From JAEZBP01 sp963832725 (GTDB lineage Bacteria > Myxococcota_A > Polyangia > Polyangiales > Sandaracinaceae), in contig CAWHVG010000005.1 of NCBI GenBank assembly GCA_963832725.1, forward strand, positions 2,170,001-2,234,000: DNA of 64,000 bases, given 5' to 3'. Numbering within the stretch: the stretch's first letter is position 1; the number at the start of each line of letters is the position of its first letter. The notes beneath the pieces were generated by a model. That model was not told the origin of the DNA. It did no database searches and worked only from the letters and a program-made list of their open reading frames with translations. Shown here one piece after another: positions 1 to 8,564 of the stretch. The position numbers and the translations under genes are program-made.

Positions 1-835
1 CGTCGGGCAGCCAGGGGTCGATGGCCCGCATCCCGAGCGGCGTGACCAGCATCATCACCACGAAGGGCACGAGCACGACGACCAGCGCCGCGATCGGCCC
101 CACCCCGCTGGCCACCCGCGCGCCGGAGAGCATCGACGAGATGAGGACGATCAGGGGGAAGAGCGAGAGCAGAGACACCATCGTCGCGGCGCCGTCGGAG
201 TCGGAGTCGATCGGCAGGAACCAGGTCGCCAACCCGAGCACGAGGTAGGTCGCCGGAACCAGCCAGCCGCGATAGAGCATCACGCTCAGCCCGGCGTCCG
301 GGTGCCTTCCCGAGCCGTAGGCGCGGCTCAAGCTGAGATAGGGGACGGCCAGGCAGAGCAGCTTGGCACCCTCGACCAGGACCCCGATGCCCGCCGCGCG
401 CGCGATGTCGATGGCGATGACCTGCGTCGATGGTGAGCCGACGAGCTGAACGACGCCCGCGCCGAAGAGGAGCGTGCGCGTGTAGGGGATGATGCCGGAG
501 AGGAGCGCCACCGGCAGGAACGTGAGCGCGAAGAACGAGAACGCGGCCTTCCACTCGCTGGTGGCGAAGCTCGGCGCCGAGCGCGAAGGCCGGAAGGCGT
601 CGGTGAGCGTCTTCGCGAAGCGGCGCGGCAAGGCGAGCGAGGCGTCCTCCCACGGGACGGGCGGCCCCGGGTCGCGGGCCAGGCAGCCCGCGCAGCGGCG
701 GAGGCTGCCGTGCCAGCAGGCGATGCAGCAGAACGAGCCGCAGCGCGGGCAGATCACCAGCGCGTCGCGCTCGGGATGCTCCGCACAGCTCGCGCCCTCG
801 GGCGGGCTCTCAATCGGCCGTTCCTCGTCGCTCAC
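1..835 (-). CDS. YIP1-like multi-pass membrane protein with N-terminal zinc-ribbon, partial
   Basis: The reading frame runs off the left edge, so the C-terminus is missing; about 278 residues are visible. It starts at a GTG (835-833). The N-terminus carries paired cysteines resembling a B-box/zinc ribbon (CAEH, CPRCGSFCCIACW, CAGC, within residues 17-60). A basic linker follows, then at least five hydrophobic segments beginning near residue 100. The motif GIIPYTRTLLFG and the glycine-rich helices resemble YIP1-family proteins, which often have this zinc-ribbon-plus-membrane layout in Myxococcota. No function can be assigned. The GTG start has no strong Shine-Dalgarno sequence. Topology is seen directly; the family name is inferred. 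Confidence 0.6.
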   Translation of the reverse strand, partial: MSDEERPIESPPEGASCAEHPERDALVICPRCGSFCCIACWHGSLRRCAGCLARDPGPPVPWEDASLALPRRFAKTLTDAFRPSRSAPSFATSEWKAAFSFFALTFLPVALLSGIIPYTRTLLFGAGVVQLVGSPSTQVIAIDIARAAGIGVLVEGAKLLCLAVPYLSLSRAYGSGRHPDAGLSVMLYRGWLVPATYLVLGLATWFLPIDSDSDGAATMVSLLSLFPLIVLISSMLSGARVASGVGPIAALVVVLVPFVVMMLVTPLGMRAIDPWLPD

Positions 836-1116
836 GGGGCGGGACCATGGCACGGCCGGGCTGGTTCGTCAGGTGAGATGGAGGCGCGAGCGGAGAGGAC
901 CCGCGGCTCGCGAGCTTCCTCCCGTCAGCCCGTCACGGCTCGGGCCCCTCGCATGGTCACTGGTCGCGGCCAGCCTCGTGATCGCCTACGGCGCTGACCG
1001 GCGCGAGTGGCATGCGGTTCCGCGTTCTCGGATCGTCACTCGGCGTCCGTGTCGGTAGGCGGTTATCCTCGGCAGGGCAGCGGCCCACGTCATCGCCGCT
1101 GCGAGGAGGGGAGAAC

Positions 1117-2259
1117 GTGACGGAACCGCTGACGATCCACACGGCGCGCGCCGCACGACCGAGCCTCGCTCAGCGCGCGCGGCAAGCCGGGATGAGCTTC
1201 AACCACTGGTACCCCGCCGCGTTCAGCGAAGAGGTACCGCGCGGGAGAGCGATCGAGACGACCTTCTGGGAGCAGAAGATCGCCCTCTACCGGGCCGACG
1301 ACGGCTCGGTGCACGCGCTCGAGAACCGCTGTCCCCACCGCGGCATCGAGCTGAGCCACGGCTCGGTGGAGGGCTGCCGGCTGGTCTGCCTCTATCACGG
1401 CTGGACCTTCGACCCCGCCGGCGCGCTGGTCGACATGAAGCACGACCGCTTCGGCAAGAAGCTGCCGGTCGTCTCGGTCCGCAGCTACCCGACCCGAGAG
1501 CGCTACGGCATCGTGTGGATCTTCCCCGGCGACCCGGAGCTCGCGCGCATCACGCCGCTGGTGGAGATCCCGCACGCGGAGGGCGCCGGCGCGTGGCCGT
1601 CACTGCACTTCGCGTACACCTGGGATGCCCACCACTCGATGGTGATCGACAACCTCTGCAACCTCACCCACCTCTGGGTGCACGGGAAGTGGGTTCCCTA
1701 CGGCGACACGGTGCTCGCGGACTCGTCCGCCGACGGCCGGCGGATCACCCTCTCGTGGAAGCACCAGCTGCGCCGCGACTGGATGTTCCCCGTGACGACG
1801 TCGATCTTTGGCCGATCGATCGGATCCGCCGAGAGCGACACCTTCATGATCTACGACTACCCGTACCAGTCGGCGCTGAGCAACGGCCGCATTCGCTCGA
1901 CCAACTTCATGCTGCCGATGAGCCCGACGAAGACGCGCGTGTTCTCGCTCCAGCTCTGGCAGCCGCTCAGGGTCCCCTTCGGCGGCGGCGCCCGCTGGCC
2001 CAAGCCGCTGGCCCAGGTGGCCATGCCCTTCATCCGGCCGGTCACGAAAGAGATCTTCCGCCAGGACGGCTTCACGGTGGAGCGCGAGCAAGTCGCCTAC
2101 GAAGGCGATCCCAAGCGCCCCTTCCCCGAACCGAACCCGACCGTGAAGCACTTCAACGCGCTCACCGTCGGCAAGTGGGAGGGCTACCAGGCCTACCTGG
2201 AGCGCGGCGGGCTGACCGGCGAAGAGCGCGCGGAGCAGACGCGGGTCAAGACGCTGTAG
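1117..2259 (+). CDS. Rieske [2Fe-2S] oxygenase, PaO/ring-hydroxylating alpha-subunit type
   Basis: The 380-residue protein begins at GTG 1117, chosen because GAGGAGGGG lies 5 bases upstream; in-frame starts further upstream lack a ribosome site. The Rieske cluster ligands are C72-x-H74 and C91-x2-H94 (CPHRG and CLYHGW). The catalytic domain follows. Its mononuclear-iron motif is N179-LC-N182-LT-H185-LWV-H189, and a later EIFRQDGFTVEREQ stretch is typical of the PaO-like group. Electrons would come from a separate reductase, not seen here. The Asp that usually bridges the two metal centres (N-x2-D-x2-H) is Asn182, which is unusual. The substrate is unknown. A diverged copy of its 3' end lies at 6268-6412. 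Confidence 0.85.
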   Translation: MTEPLTIHTARAARPSLAQRARQAGMSFNHWYPAAFSEEVPRGRAIETTFWEQKIALYRADDGSVHALENRCPHRGIELSHGSVEGCRLVCLYHGWTFDPAGALVDMKHDRFGKKLPVVSVRSYPTRERYGIVWIFPGDPELARITPLVEIPHAEGAGAWPSLHFAYTWDAHHSMVIDNLCNLTHLWVHGKWVPYGDTVLADSSADGRRITLSWKHQLRRDWMFPVTTSIFGRSIGSAESDTFMIYDYPYQSALSNGRIRSTNFMLPMSPTKTRVFSLQLWQPLRVPFGGGARWPKPLAQVAMPFIRPVTKEIFRQDGFTVEREQVAYEGDPKRPFPEPNPTVKHFNALTVGKWEGYQAYLERGGLTGEERAEQTRVKTL

Positions 2260-2267
2260 CGGCTCAC

Positions 2268-2375
2268 TCAGTCGAGCCGGAACGCGAGCTGGTCGGCGAA
2301 GGCGGGCCGCAGCCGGCGGCGCCGTGGCGCACGCGCGGCAACGGCGGCCGCGAGGAGGCGCGCGCGTCCCGACCA
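2268..2375 (-). pseudogene. possible 3' end of a truncated gene
   Basis: On the minus strand a coding-like frame of about 35 codons ends in TGA at 2270-2268, with the C-terminal residues LRPAFADQLAFRLD. It is open only as far as about 2375, where the repeat array begins. It looks like the tail of a gene whose upstream part has been replaced by repeats. The product is not recognisable, and chance openness in GC-rich DNA remains possible. Confidence 0.2.
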
Positions 2376-2910
2376 CCTCGTCCCGACCACCTCACCCCCG
2401 ACCACCTCGTCCCGACCACCTCACCCGGGGTGCCTCGTCCCGACCACCTCCCGACCACCTCACCCGGGGTGCCACCCGCGCCGGACCGTCCCGACCACCT
2501 CACCCGGGGTGCCACCCGCGCCGGACCACCGCCGCACCGACCTCACCCCCGCCGCACCGACCTCACCCGGGGTGCTTCGCCGGTGGCGTGCTCCGACCAC
2601 TGGCGTGCTCCGAATCACCCGGGGCGCCACCGCGCCGGACCACCCGCCGCACCGCGCCGGCGACCACCTCACCCGGGGTGCCACCCGCGCCGGACCACCC
2701 GCCGCACCGACCTCACCCGGGGTGCTTCGCCGGTGGCGTGCTTCCGCCGGACCACCGACCTCACCCAGGGTGCTTCGCCGGTGGCGTGCTTCACCGCCAA
2801 CGACCTCGGCGCCTGCAACACCCCGTCGCAATCCGAACACCCCGGGTCGCCCCCCGCCGCACCCTCACCCGGGGTGCTTGACCCACCTCACCCGGGGCTG
2901 CCGGTTGCGG
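2376..2910. repeat. degenerate tandem array with CACCCGGGGTGC core
   Basis: About ten copies of the near-palindromic core CACCCGGGGTGC occur, at for example 2422, 2459, 2499, 2566, 2669, 2715 and 2868. They are separated by variable GACCACC or GCCGCACCGAC spacers, with units of roughly 35-55 bp. All frames are open over long stretches only because the DNA is GC-rich and repetitive; the translations are Pro/Arg/His-rich with no domain. I regard the stretch as non-coding repeat DNA. Confidence 0.8.
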
Positions 2911-2976
2911 AGCGTGCGTGCGACCAGCGTGCGTGCGACCGACCAGCGTGCGTGCGACCTGACCCGACCGACCAGC

Positions 2977-3243
2977 GTGCGTGCGACCTGACCCGGGGTG
3001 CTTGCCGGTTGCGTGAGAGACGCGACCGCGGATCCGGGTGTCGGCCCGGCCAGCGGCAGTGCTTGCCGGTCGCGCGAGCCGATGCTCGGCGGAGCTCGGC
3101 CATTTCAGCGTGCGTGCGACCTGACCCGGGGTGCTTGCCGGTTGCGTGAGAGACGCGACCGCGGATCCGGGTGTCGGCCCGGCCAGCGGCAGTGCTTGCC
3201 GGTCGCCGCGAGCCGATGCTCGGCGGAGCTCGGCCATTTCCGC
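2977..3243. repeat. 133-bp direct repeat, two tandem copies
   Basis: Two nearly identical units (2977-3109 and 3110-3243) differ by one inserted C and a few terminal bases. Each begins CGTGCGACCTGACCCGGGGT and ends in GGAGCTCGGCCATTTC. The unit carries the same ACCCGGGGT core as the preceding array. The high identity indicates a recent duplication. Confidence 0.85.
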
Positions 3244-3351
3244 CCGCCCGCTGGCGGCGTACCCGCTCCCGGGGCCTCGCCCGGCGTGAGACGGACGCAC
3301 CGATGCGAGCCCGCGGGTCGCACAGGCTCGCAGTCCACGTCGTCGTTCCGA

Positions 3352-4263
3352 TCAGCAGGGAGGGTCGGCGCAGGTCACGCCGTGCCACCGTCGCATGGCG
3401 TCCGTGCCTGCCGGCCAGACCACGTGTCGCTCCCCGGCGAGCCAGCGGTCCCGGGTCTCGGCGTACCTCAGGAGGAACTCGGCGTCGCGCGCGATGGCGG
3501 CGTCCAACGCGTCAGCGTCGCCGCCGCTCGCGTAGCGGGGACTGAGCCGGCCGCGCGCCTCGAAGGTCTCGGCCCGCGCGTATGGAGACGATTTGCGCAC
3601 GCGGTCCGCGCCCTTGAACGACCAGCCCGCGGCCTGGACCTCGGCCCGCGCGTCGTTCTCCTTCTTCTCGACCGCCTCGGCGATGCGCACGCGCGCTCCC
3701 TCGAGCCCATGCGCCTCGAGCAGCGTCTCCGGCATCTCGAAGCGAAGCTCGACGCTCTCGGGCATCGTGCCGTCCTCCGCGAAGAAGGCGGACGGGCGTT
3801 CCACGGTCACGACCCGGCGGCCGATGTCGGACACGCGCGTGCGTGCTCCGGGCCAGTCTTTCGCGAACCGAACCAAACCGGCCGTGGTTGGATTCGCGAT
3901 GGTGTAGGCCACCTTGTCGACCAGCGCCTCGGGCGTGAGCAACTCGGTGTAGCTCGGCTTCTGCCCGTCGAAGACGCTGCCCTGCCAGCCACGCATGGCC
4001 TGCGTCGCCTTGGTCAGCAGTCCGTTGAGTCGCTCGGTGAGCTTCGTGATCTGCCCCCGACGATCGACGACCACGACGTGGTAGTGGTTGCTCATCAGGG
4101 TCGCGGCGACGACCTGGACGTCGGTCTCCTGAGCCGCGCATCCGAGGCAGTAGAGGAAGACCTGATTCATCAGTCGGTCGGGTCGAAAGAGATGGACGCG
4201 GCGCTCGGTGCGGCGCGTGATCATGTAGGCCATTCCGGGCAGGCGGCAGCGTGACGCGGTCAT
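3352..4263 (-). CDS. REP-associated tyrosine transposase (RAYT, Y1/IS200-like)
   Basis: The 303-residue protein from ATG 4263 has the HUH endonuclease fold signature MSNHYHVVV about 70 residues in, preceded by a MAYMITRRTERRVHLFRPD-type opening strand. The frame is open upstream to 4455, but that extension translates repeat DNA. ATG 4278 is an alternative start, five codons longer. Y1 HUH enzymes cut single-stranded DNA through a phosphotyrosine intermediate. RAYTs are domesticated relatives that act on REP-type palindromes. No IS200/605 left or right ends were recognised, and arrays built on a shared palindromic core lie on both sides. The C-terminal third is specific to the family. The catalytic Tyr was not assigned with certainty. 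Confidence 0.82.
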   Translation of the reverse strand: MTASRCRLPGMAYMITRRTERRVHLFRPDRLMNQVFLYCLGCAAQETDVQVVAATLMSNHYHVVVVDRRGQITKLTERLNGLLTKATQAMRGWQGSVFDGQKPSYTELLTPEALVDKVAYTIANPTTAGLVRFAKDWPGARTRVSDIGRRVVTVERPSAFFAEDGTMPESVELRFEMPETLLEAHGLEGARVRIAEAVEKKENDARAEVQAAGWSFKGADRVRKSSPYARAETFEARGRLSPRYASGGDADALDAAIARDAEFLLRYAETRDRWLAGERHVVWPAGTDAMRRWHGVTCADPPC

Positions 4264-4379
4264 GCCCCGCCCGCTCATCACGATGCGATCCGGGAGCCGC
4301 TCGTGTGATCTCAGGCACTTGCGAGCCGAAATCGGCGGAGGTGGCGGCGCGCACACCGGCGGCCGCCGGTCGCTCCACC

Positions 4380-4555
4380 GCCGCCCGGGGTCCCAGACCA
4401 ATGTCCCCCAGGGGCTCCACCCGGGGTCCCAGACCAATGTCCCCAGGGGCTCCACCCGGGGTCCCAGACCAATGTCCCCAGGGGCTCCACCCGGGGTCCC
4501 AGACCAATGTCATCCCCCGCGCCACCCGGGGTGCCAGACCAATGTCATCCCCCGC
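4380..4555. repeat. 35-bp tandem repeat, five copies
   Basis: The unit CCAGACCAATGTCCCCAGGG plus GCTCCACCCGGGGTC recurs with spacing 36, 35, 35 and 35 bp; the last two copies carry CATCCCCCGCGCC in place of CCCCAGGGGCTCC. The unit again contains ACCCGGGGT. It lies immediately upstream of the transposase gene, on the side opposite the 2.4-3.2 kb arrays. Confidence 0.85.
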
Positions 4556-4635
4556 GCCGCGAAGGTCTCCGCGCGGGGCTCGCCGGGCAGGACACTCCGG
4601 CGAGACGCTCCGGGATGCCCGTTTCATGCGGAGGG

Positions 4636-4881
4636 CTCCGCGGCCCGTCCCGCGTCCGAACCAGGGTCGGGGAAGCGCTCTCGGAACGCTCCCCGGGTAG
4701 AACGTCCCCGCAAATCGCTCCGCGGCCCGTCCCGCGTCCGAACCAGGGTCGGGGAAGCGCTCTCGGAACGCTCCCCGGGTAGAACGTCCCCGCAAATCGC
4801 TCGGCGGCCCGCCCCGCGTCCGCACCAGGGTCGCGGAAGCGCTCTCGGAACGCTCGCCGGGTAGAACGTCCCCGCAAATCG
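4636..4881. repeat. 82-bp tandem repeat, three copies
   Basis: Copies at 4636-4717, 4718-4799 and 4800-4881 are exact in length. The first two are nearly identical; the third has a few substitutions. Each contains GGTCGGGGAAGCGCTCTCGG and CCCCGGGTAGAACGTCCCCG. No coding content is apparent. Confidence 0.88.
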
Positions 4882-5181
4882 CTTCGGGATGTTCGTTGCA
4901 TTTCGAAACGATGCTCGCGAAGACCTCGTCTCTCTTCCTGGAGCTCCGGCAGCGGGGCCGGAGGGCTCCGGACGAGGAGTTGACGCGGCGCACGGGCGGC
5001 GAGGGCTTCACGGGCTCTCTTTCGACCGCGGGAGGCCTTCCGAGCGCTTCGGACGGTGTCTTTCATTTTGAAATCCGGCTCCGAAGCCCTCGACCCCACA
5101 TTTTGGGACGCCCAGACGGTGACTGGCCTCTCGCGGCGAAAGGTGGTCCCATCGAGCCATCGAGAAAGGAGCGATGGGGCG

Positions 5182-6045
5182 ATGGACAATGTGTCGAAGA
5201 TGGTGGCGAACTGGGCGATGGTGATCCGAACCGTGGTGGCGTCCATTCGAAGCAACCTGGACGCGGTGGCGTCCGGAGCCGAAGCGGTCCTGTACCCGGA
5301 TGGACCGCCCGATGAAGCGCGCTTGCGCGTGGTGCTCGCGGCGATGGCGGACCTCCTGGAGCACCGGCTCGAGGCGCTGCGCGAGGCGGAGCGGACGCTG
5401 GTGCTCGAGCGGGGCGACAATCCTGCGGCCCGTGGCGCCGAAACCGACGCGTACCAAAAGCTGCGCGCGCTGCTCATCCGCCTGCGCTCGCTGGCCGAGG
5501 GCACGTTCGACGACGTCACGGTGGCGAAGCTCGGGCTGCGCGGGGCCACGCCCGAGAACGCCGACGCAATCGCGGAGTACGCCTCCACCATCGCGAAGAG
5601 CCTGAGCACCATCACCCTGCCGGCGCCGCCGGAGGGCATCACCTTCGACGCCGCGCACTTCGCGACCGCCCTCCGCACCGACGTGAACACGCTCACCGGC
5701 GCGCAGCAGGCGGTGGCGGTCGAGGAGCGCGAGGCCCAGCGCACGCTCAGCGCCCGCGACGCGGCCGAGTCCGCGCTCCAGCTCGCGTACGTGAACGTGG
5801 CGGACACCTTCACCGCCTGGGCGCTGCTCGCCGGCCGGGCCGACATCGCCGAGCGGGTCCGGCCCACCTCCCGCCGCCGCAGCGGCCTGCCCGAGCCGAC
5901 CGACACGGCGGCGAGCGGTTCGGCCGGCGGCTCGAGCACGAGCGAGGGGTCCGCCACTGGAGGGAGCGCGAACGACGCCGGCGCAGGGGACCCGAACCCC
6001 GGGGGCCCGAACCCCGCCGGCGATTCACCGGCCGGCGGCGCCTGA
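5182..6045 (+). CDS. hypothetical all-helical protein with disordered Gly/Ser/Asn tail
   Basis: I do not recognise this 287-residue protein. ATG 5182 is preceded by AAGGAG (about 5165-5170) and is preferred over the longer open frame from 5056. Residues 1-225 are predicted mostly helical, with long Ala/Leu/Glu-rich stretches; the final 60 residues are low-complexity (PNPGGPNPAGDSP type). The helical part resembles, by eye, the product at 62548-63213: similar size, a TLNATD/LRGATPENAD-like turn followed by an Ala-rich helix, and a terminal FTAWALLAGRAD/MAGLFAFRKDP segment. Both genes sit beside dense tandem repeats. It has no signal peptide or membrane segment. Confidence 0.55.
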   Translation: MDNVSKMVANWAMVIRTVVASIRSNLDAVASGAEAVLYPDGPPDEARLRVVLAAMADLLEHRLEALREAERTLVLERGDNPAARGAETDAYQKLRALLIRLRSLAEGTFDDVTVAKLGLRGATPENADAIAEYASTIAKSLSTITLPAPPEGITFDAAHFATALRTDVNTLTGAQQAVAVEEREAQRTLSARDAAESALQLAYVNVADTFTAWALLAGRADIAERVRPTSRRRSGLPEPTDTAASGSAGGSSTSEGSATGGSANDAGAGDPNPGGPNPAGDSPAGGA

Positions 6046-6160
6046 GCGTCGCGGCGTAGCGCGGCGACGCCTGAGCGTCGCGGGGGACCAGAACCCCGGG
6101 GGCCCGAACCCCGCCGGCGATTCGCCGGCCGGCGGCGCCTGAGCGTCGCGGCGCAGCGCG
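5990..6160. repeat. 98-bp tandem duplication of the 3' end of the preceding gene
   Basis: The segment GAACCCCGGGGGCCCGAACC through GGCGGCGCCTGAGCGTCGCGG occurs at 5994 and again at 6092 with only a few differences. The duplicate carries the stop codon context of the helical-protein gene but no start. Further short CGCCTGAGCGTCGC echoes follow at about 6137 and 6209. Confidence 0.8.
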
Positions 6161-6267
6161 CGGCGAAATCGCGGGAGCCGGGGTCCGCGACACATCGTCA
6201 TCGGCGGCGCCCGAGCGTCGCAATGCAGGCGGCGCCGGACCCGCAGGCGACGCCGGCGCAGGGGCGC

Positions 6268-6412
6268 CTACGCGGCCGACCCGAAGCGCCCCTTCCCCGA
6301 GCCGACCCCGACCGTGAAGCACTTCAACGCGCTCACGGTCGGCAAGTGGGAGGACTACGACGCCTACCTCGAGCGCGGCGCGCTGACCGACGAGGAGCGA
6401 GCAGAGCAGGGT
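6268..6412 (+). pseudogene. 3' fragment of a second Rieske oxygenase gene
   Basis: Forty-five codons (DPKRPFPEPTPTVKHFN through LTDEERAEQ) match the C-terminus of the intact Rieske gene at about 89% nucleotide and 87% amino-acid identity by hand count. Most differences are at third codon positions, so the copy diverged while under coding selection before being truncated. Nothing upstream of 6268 resembles the rest of the gene, and the frame has no start. Confidence 0.75.
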
Positions 6413-6515
6413 CGAGGTGCTCCGCGCCCGGCTCCAACGCGCCGACGGGAACGAGCGCGCGAACACGAGCCCACTCGGAGCCACACGCGAAGGGCTCTGG
6501 GCGCGCGGACGAGGC

Positions 6516-8261
6516 TCACTCGGGCGAGGCGTGCACGATGGGCTGGCTCTCGCGCTCGCTCGGCTTCGGCGCGTCGCGCTCGTCGTCGCGCAGGCCGAGC
6601 ACCTCGTAGGTCTGCACCGGCTGGGCGCGCCCCTTGACGGTGATCTCGCCAATCGGTCGGGCGCGGATGGCGTGCTTGGTGCGCTCGTACGTCTCTTCGC
6701 TGATGAGGACGTTCATGCCGAGCTCTTTGGTGGAGCTCTCGAGGCGCGAGGCGACGTTCACGGCGTCGCCGATGACGGTGTATTCCATCCGCCGCTCGCT
6801 GCCGATGTTGCCGGCCACGACCTCACCGGTGTGGAGGCCGATGCCGGTGCGGAGCGGCTCGATGCCGCGCTGGGCCAGCCGCTCGTTGAGGTGAACCAGC
6901 GCCTGGCGCATCCGCACCGCCGCCCGGACCGCGTTCACGGGATCCTGCTGCGTCGGCACCGGCGCCCCGAAGACGGCCATGATCGCGTCGCCGATGTACT
7001 TGTCGACGACGCCCTCCTCGTTCATCACGATCGAGACCATCTCCGAGAAATACTCGTTGAGCAGCCCGACGAGCGCCTGCGCGTCCATGCGCTCGCTGAT
7101 CGAGGTGAAGCCGCGGATATCGGTGAAGAGGATGGTGACCTCGATCGACACGCCGCCGAGCTCGACCTTGCCGTCCAGCAGGTGATCCATCACCGACGCG
7201 GTCATGTACTTGCCCATGGTGGTGCGGAGCTTGTCCCGCTCCTTGAGGCCGTCGACCATGGTGTTGAAGCCCAGCGCGAGATCCTCGAGCTCGTCGCCGG
7301 TGCGCAGCGCCTCGACGTGGACGTACTCCTGCTGCTCGAGCCGCTTGAGCGCGCGGCTCACGCGCTGGAGCGCGTTGCTCATCACCGAGGCCATGCGCCA
7401 GCCGGCGACCAGCGCCAGAAACGCCGCGATGAGGAGCACGCTCGCGAACACGACGAGCTGCCGCTCCACCACCGCCGTCAGCTGCGTCACGTCGAGCGCG
7501 GCCACCAGCGCGTAGGACTGCACGGGCCCTTCCAGCGCGCCCGCGTCCCGCCGCACGCTCACCCAATCGCGCCCCTCGACGCCGGTCTCGAGGTGGGGCG
7601 GCGCGGCGACGCCCGGCACCGTCAATACCGGGAATCCCGCGCTCGACTCCAGAATCGCGTCACCCCCGCGCGCCGTGATCGCGAGCTCGAGGCGCGACTT
7701 GGTGGCGGCGCGGCTCAGGAAGGTGCGCCCGAGCGGAAGGCAGACCACCACGACGCCACCGCCGGTCACGGGCACCGCGACTATGTAGGAGGGCGGCGCG
7801 GCCTCGGCGCTCTCGCAGCCATGCCGGGTCACGCCCTCCACCCGCTCGCCGCGCACGGCCGGCGCCAGCGCCTCGATGCGCGCGAGCTGGCCCGGCGCGG
7901 ACTCGCAGCCCGGGTGCGCCAGCACCTCGCCGCCCGGTGCGGCGAAGAGCAAATCCATCTCCGGATACTCGCGCCGAAAGGCGGCGGTGATGGCGTGGAG
8001 CGCCTGCCGGTCGCGGGCCTCGATGGCACGCTGGGTGTCGGAGTCGGTGGCGATCAGCTCGGCCGCCAACCGAAGATCGTGCATGCCGTCTTCGAGCTCG
8101 GCCGCGAACGCCTCCTCGGCGACCTCGACCCGGTCGTCTGCCTCGCCGACGAGCTGCTCGTGCATGGCGAGGAAAAGGAGCGGCAGCGCGGCGAGCAAGA
8201 CGAGCCCGCTCATCGCCACGAGCGCGGTCAACTTCGCGCGGACAGTGCGGAATCGCAGCAT
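6516..8261 (-). CDS. membrane adenylate/guanylate cyclase with HAMP domain
   Basis: The 581-residue protein from ATG 8261 has a transmembrane helix at about residues 8-32, a periplasmic sensor region (about 33-268), a second helix (269-289), a HAMP linker (about 290-343) and a C-terminal class III nucleotide cyclase domain. The cyclase metal-binding aspartates are visible at Asp381 (LFTDIRGF) and Asp425 (KYIGDAIMAVF), and NVASRLE is the usual late catalytic motif. It should make cAMP (or cGMP) in response to a periplasmic signal. The frame is open upstream without a stop through an unrelated MarR gene; the junction is treated as debris, because HAMP cyclases normally start this way. Confidence 0.88.
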   Translation of the reverse strand: MLRFRTVRAKLTALVAMSGLVLLAALPLLFLAMHEQLVGEADDRVEVAEEAFAAELEDGMHDLRLAAELIATDSDTQRAIEARDRQALHAITAAFRREYPEMDLLFAAPGGEVLAHPGCESAPGQLARIEALAPAVRGERVEGVTRHGCESAEAAPPSYIVAVPVTGGGVVVVCLPLGRTFLSRAATKSRLELAITARGGDAILESSAGFPVLTVPGVAAPPHLETGVEGRDWVSVRRDAGALEGPVQSYALVAALDVTQLTAVVERQLVVFASVLLIAAFLALVAGWRMASVMSNALQRVSRALKRLEQQEYVHVEALRTGDELEDLALGFNTMVDGLKERDKLRTTMGKYMTASVMDHLLDGKVELGGVSIEVTILFTDIRGFTSISERMDAQALVGLLNEYFSEMVSIVMNEEGVVDKYIGDAIMAVFGAPVPTQQDPVNAVRAAVRMRQALVHLNERLAQRGIEPLRTGIGLHTGEVVAGNIGSERRMEYTVIGDAVNVASRLESSTKELGMNVLISEETYERTKHAIRARPIGEITVKGRAQPVQTYEVLGLRDDERDAPKPSERESQPIVHASPE

Positions 8262-8338
8262 TCGGTGGCAGAGAGTAGCGGAAAGCGCACGCGCTGCGAG
8301 GGTCGGGCGGAGACGCGCCACCGAAACCGGCCGCCGCG

Positions 8339-8394
8339 TCGGCATCGGCCGGCACGTCGGCATCGGCCGCCACGTCGGCATCGGCCGCCGCCGG
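8339..8394. repeat. 18-bp tandem repeat, three copies
   Basis: CACGTCGGCATCGGCCGC recurs three times (first copy starting with CGTCGGCATCGGCCGG) immediately before the plsX-like fragment. It marks the disturbed interval between the cyclase and MarR genes. Confidence 0.6.
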
Positions 8395-8530
8395 GTTCGA
8401 CAACCTCTGCATCGAGGCGCACGGGCGCAGCACCGAGCGCGCAATCGAGAACGCGATCGAGGTCGCCACCCGCGCCGCGCGGACCGGACTGGTGCAATCG
8501 ATGCGCGCGGGGCGGGCCTCGCTCGAAGAC
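8393..8530 (+). pseudogene. 3' fragment resembling plsX (phosphate acyltransferase)
   Basis: The plus-strand frame reads GFDNLCIEAHGRSTERAIEN and continues with AIEVATRAARTGLVQ. This closely resembles the conserved C-terminal AHG(R/S)S-x-RAI-xNAI-xVA motif of PlsX, the acyl-phosphate-forming acyltransferase of phospholipid synthesis. Only the last 45 or so codons are present, with no stop and no upstream part, so it is an orphan fragment. The identification rests on that one motif. Confidence 0.45.
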
Positions 8531-8564
8531 GTCGGACCGAAGCCGCGCGCCGCGAGCGGAGACG

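Noticed and set aside
2376..3149. Proline/arginine-rich secreted protein
   Set aside because: Composition follows directly from the repeat units; no start with a ribosome site.
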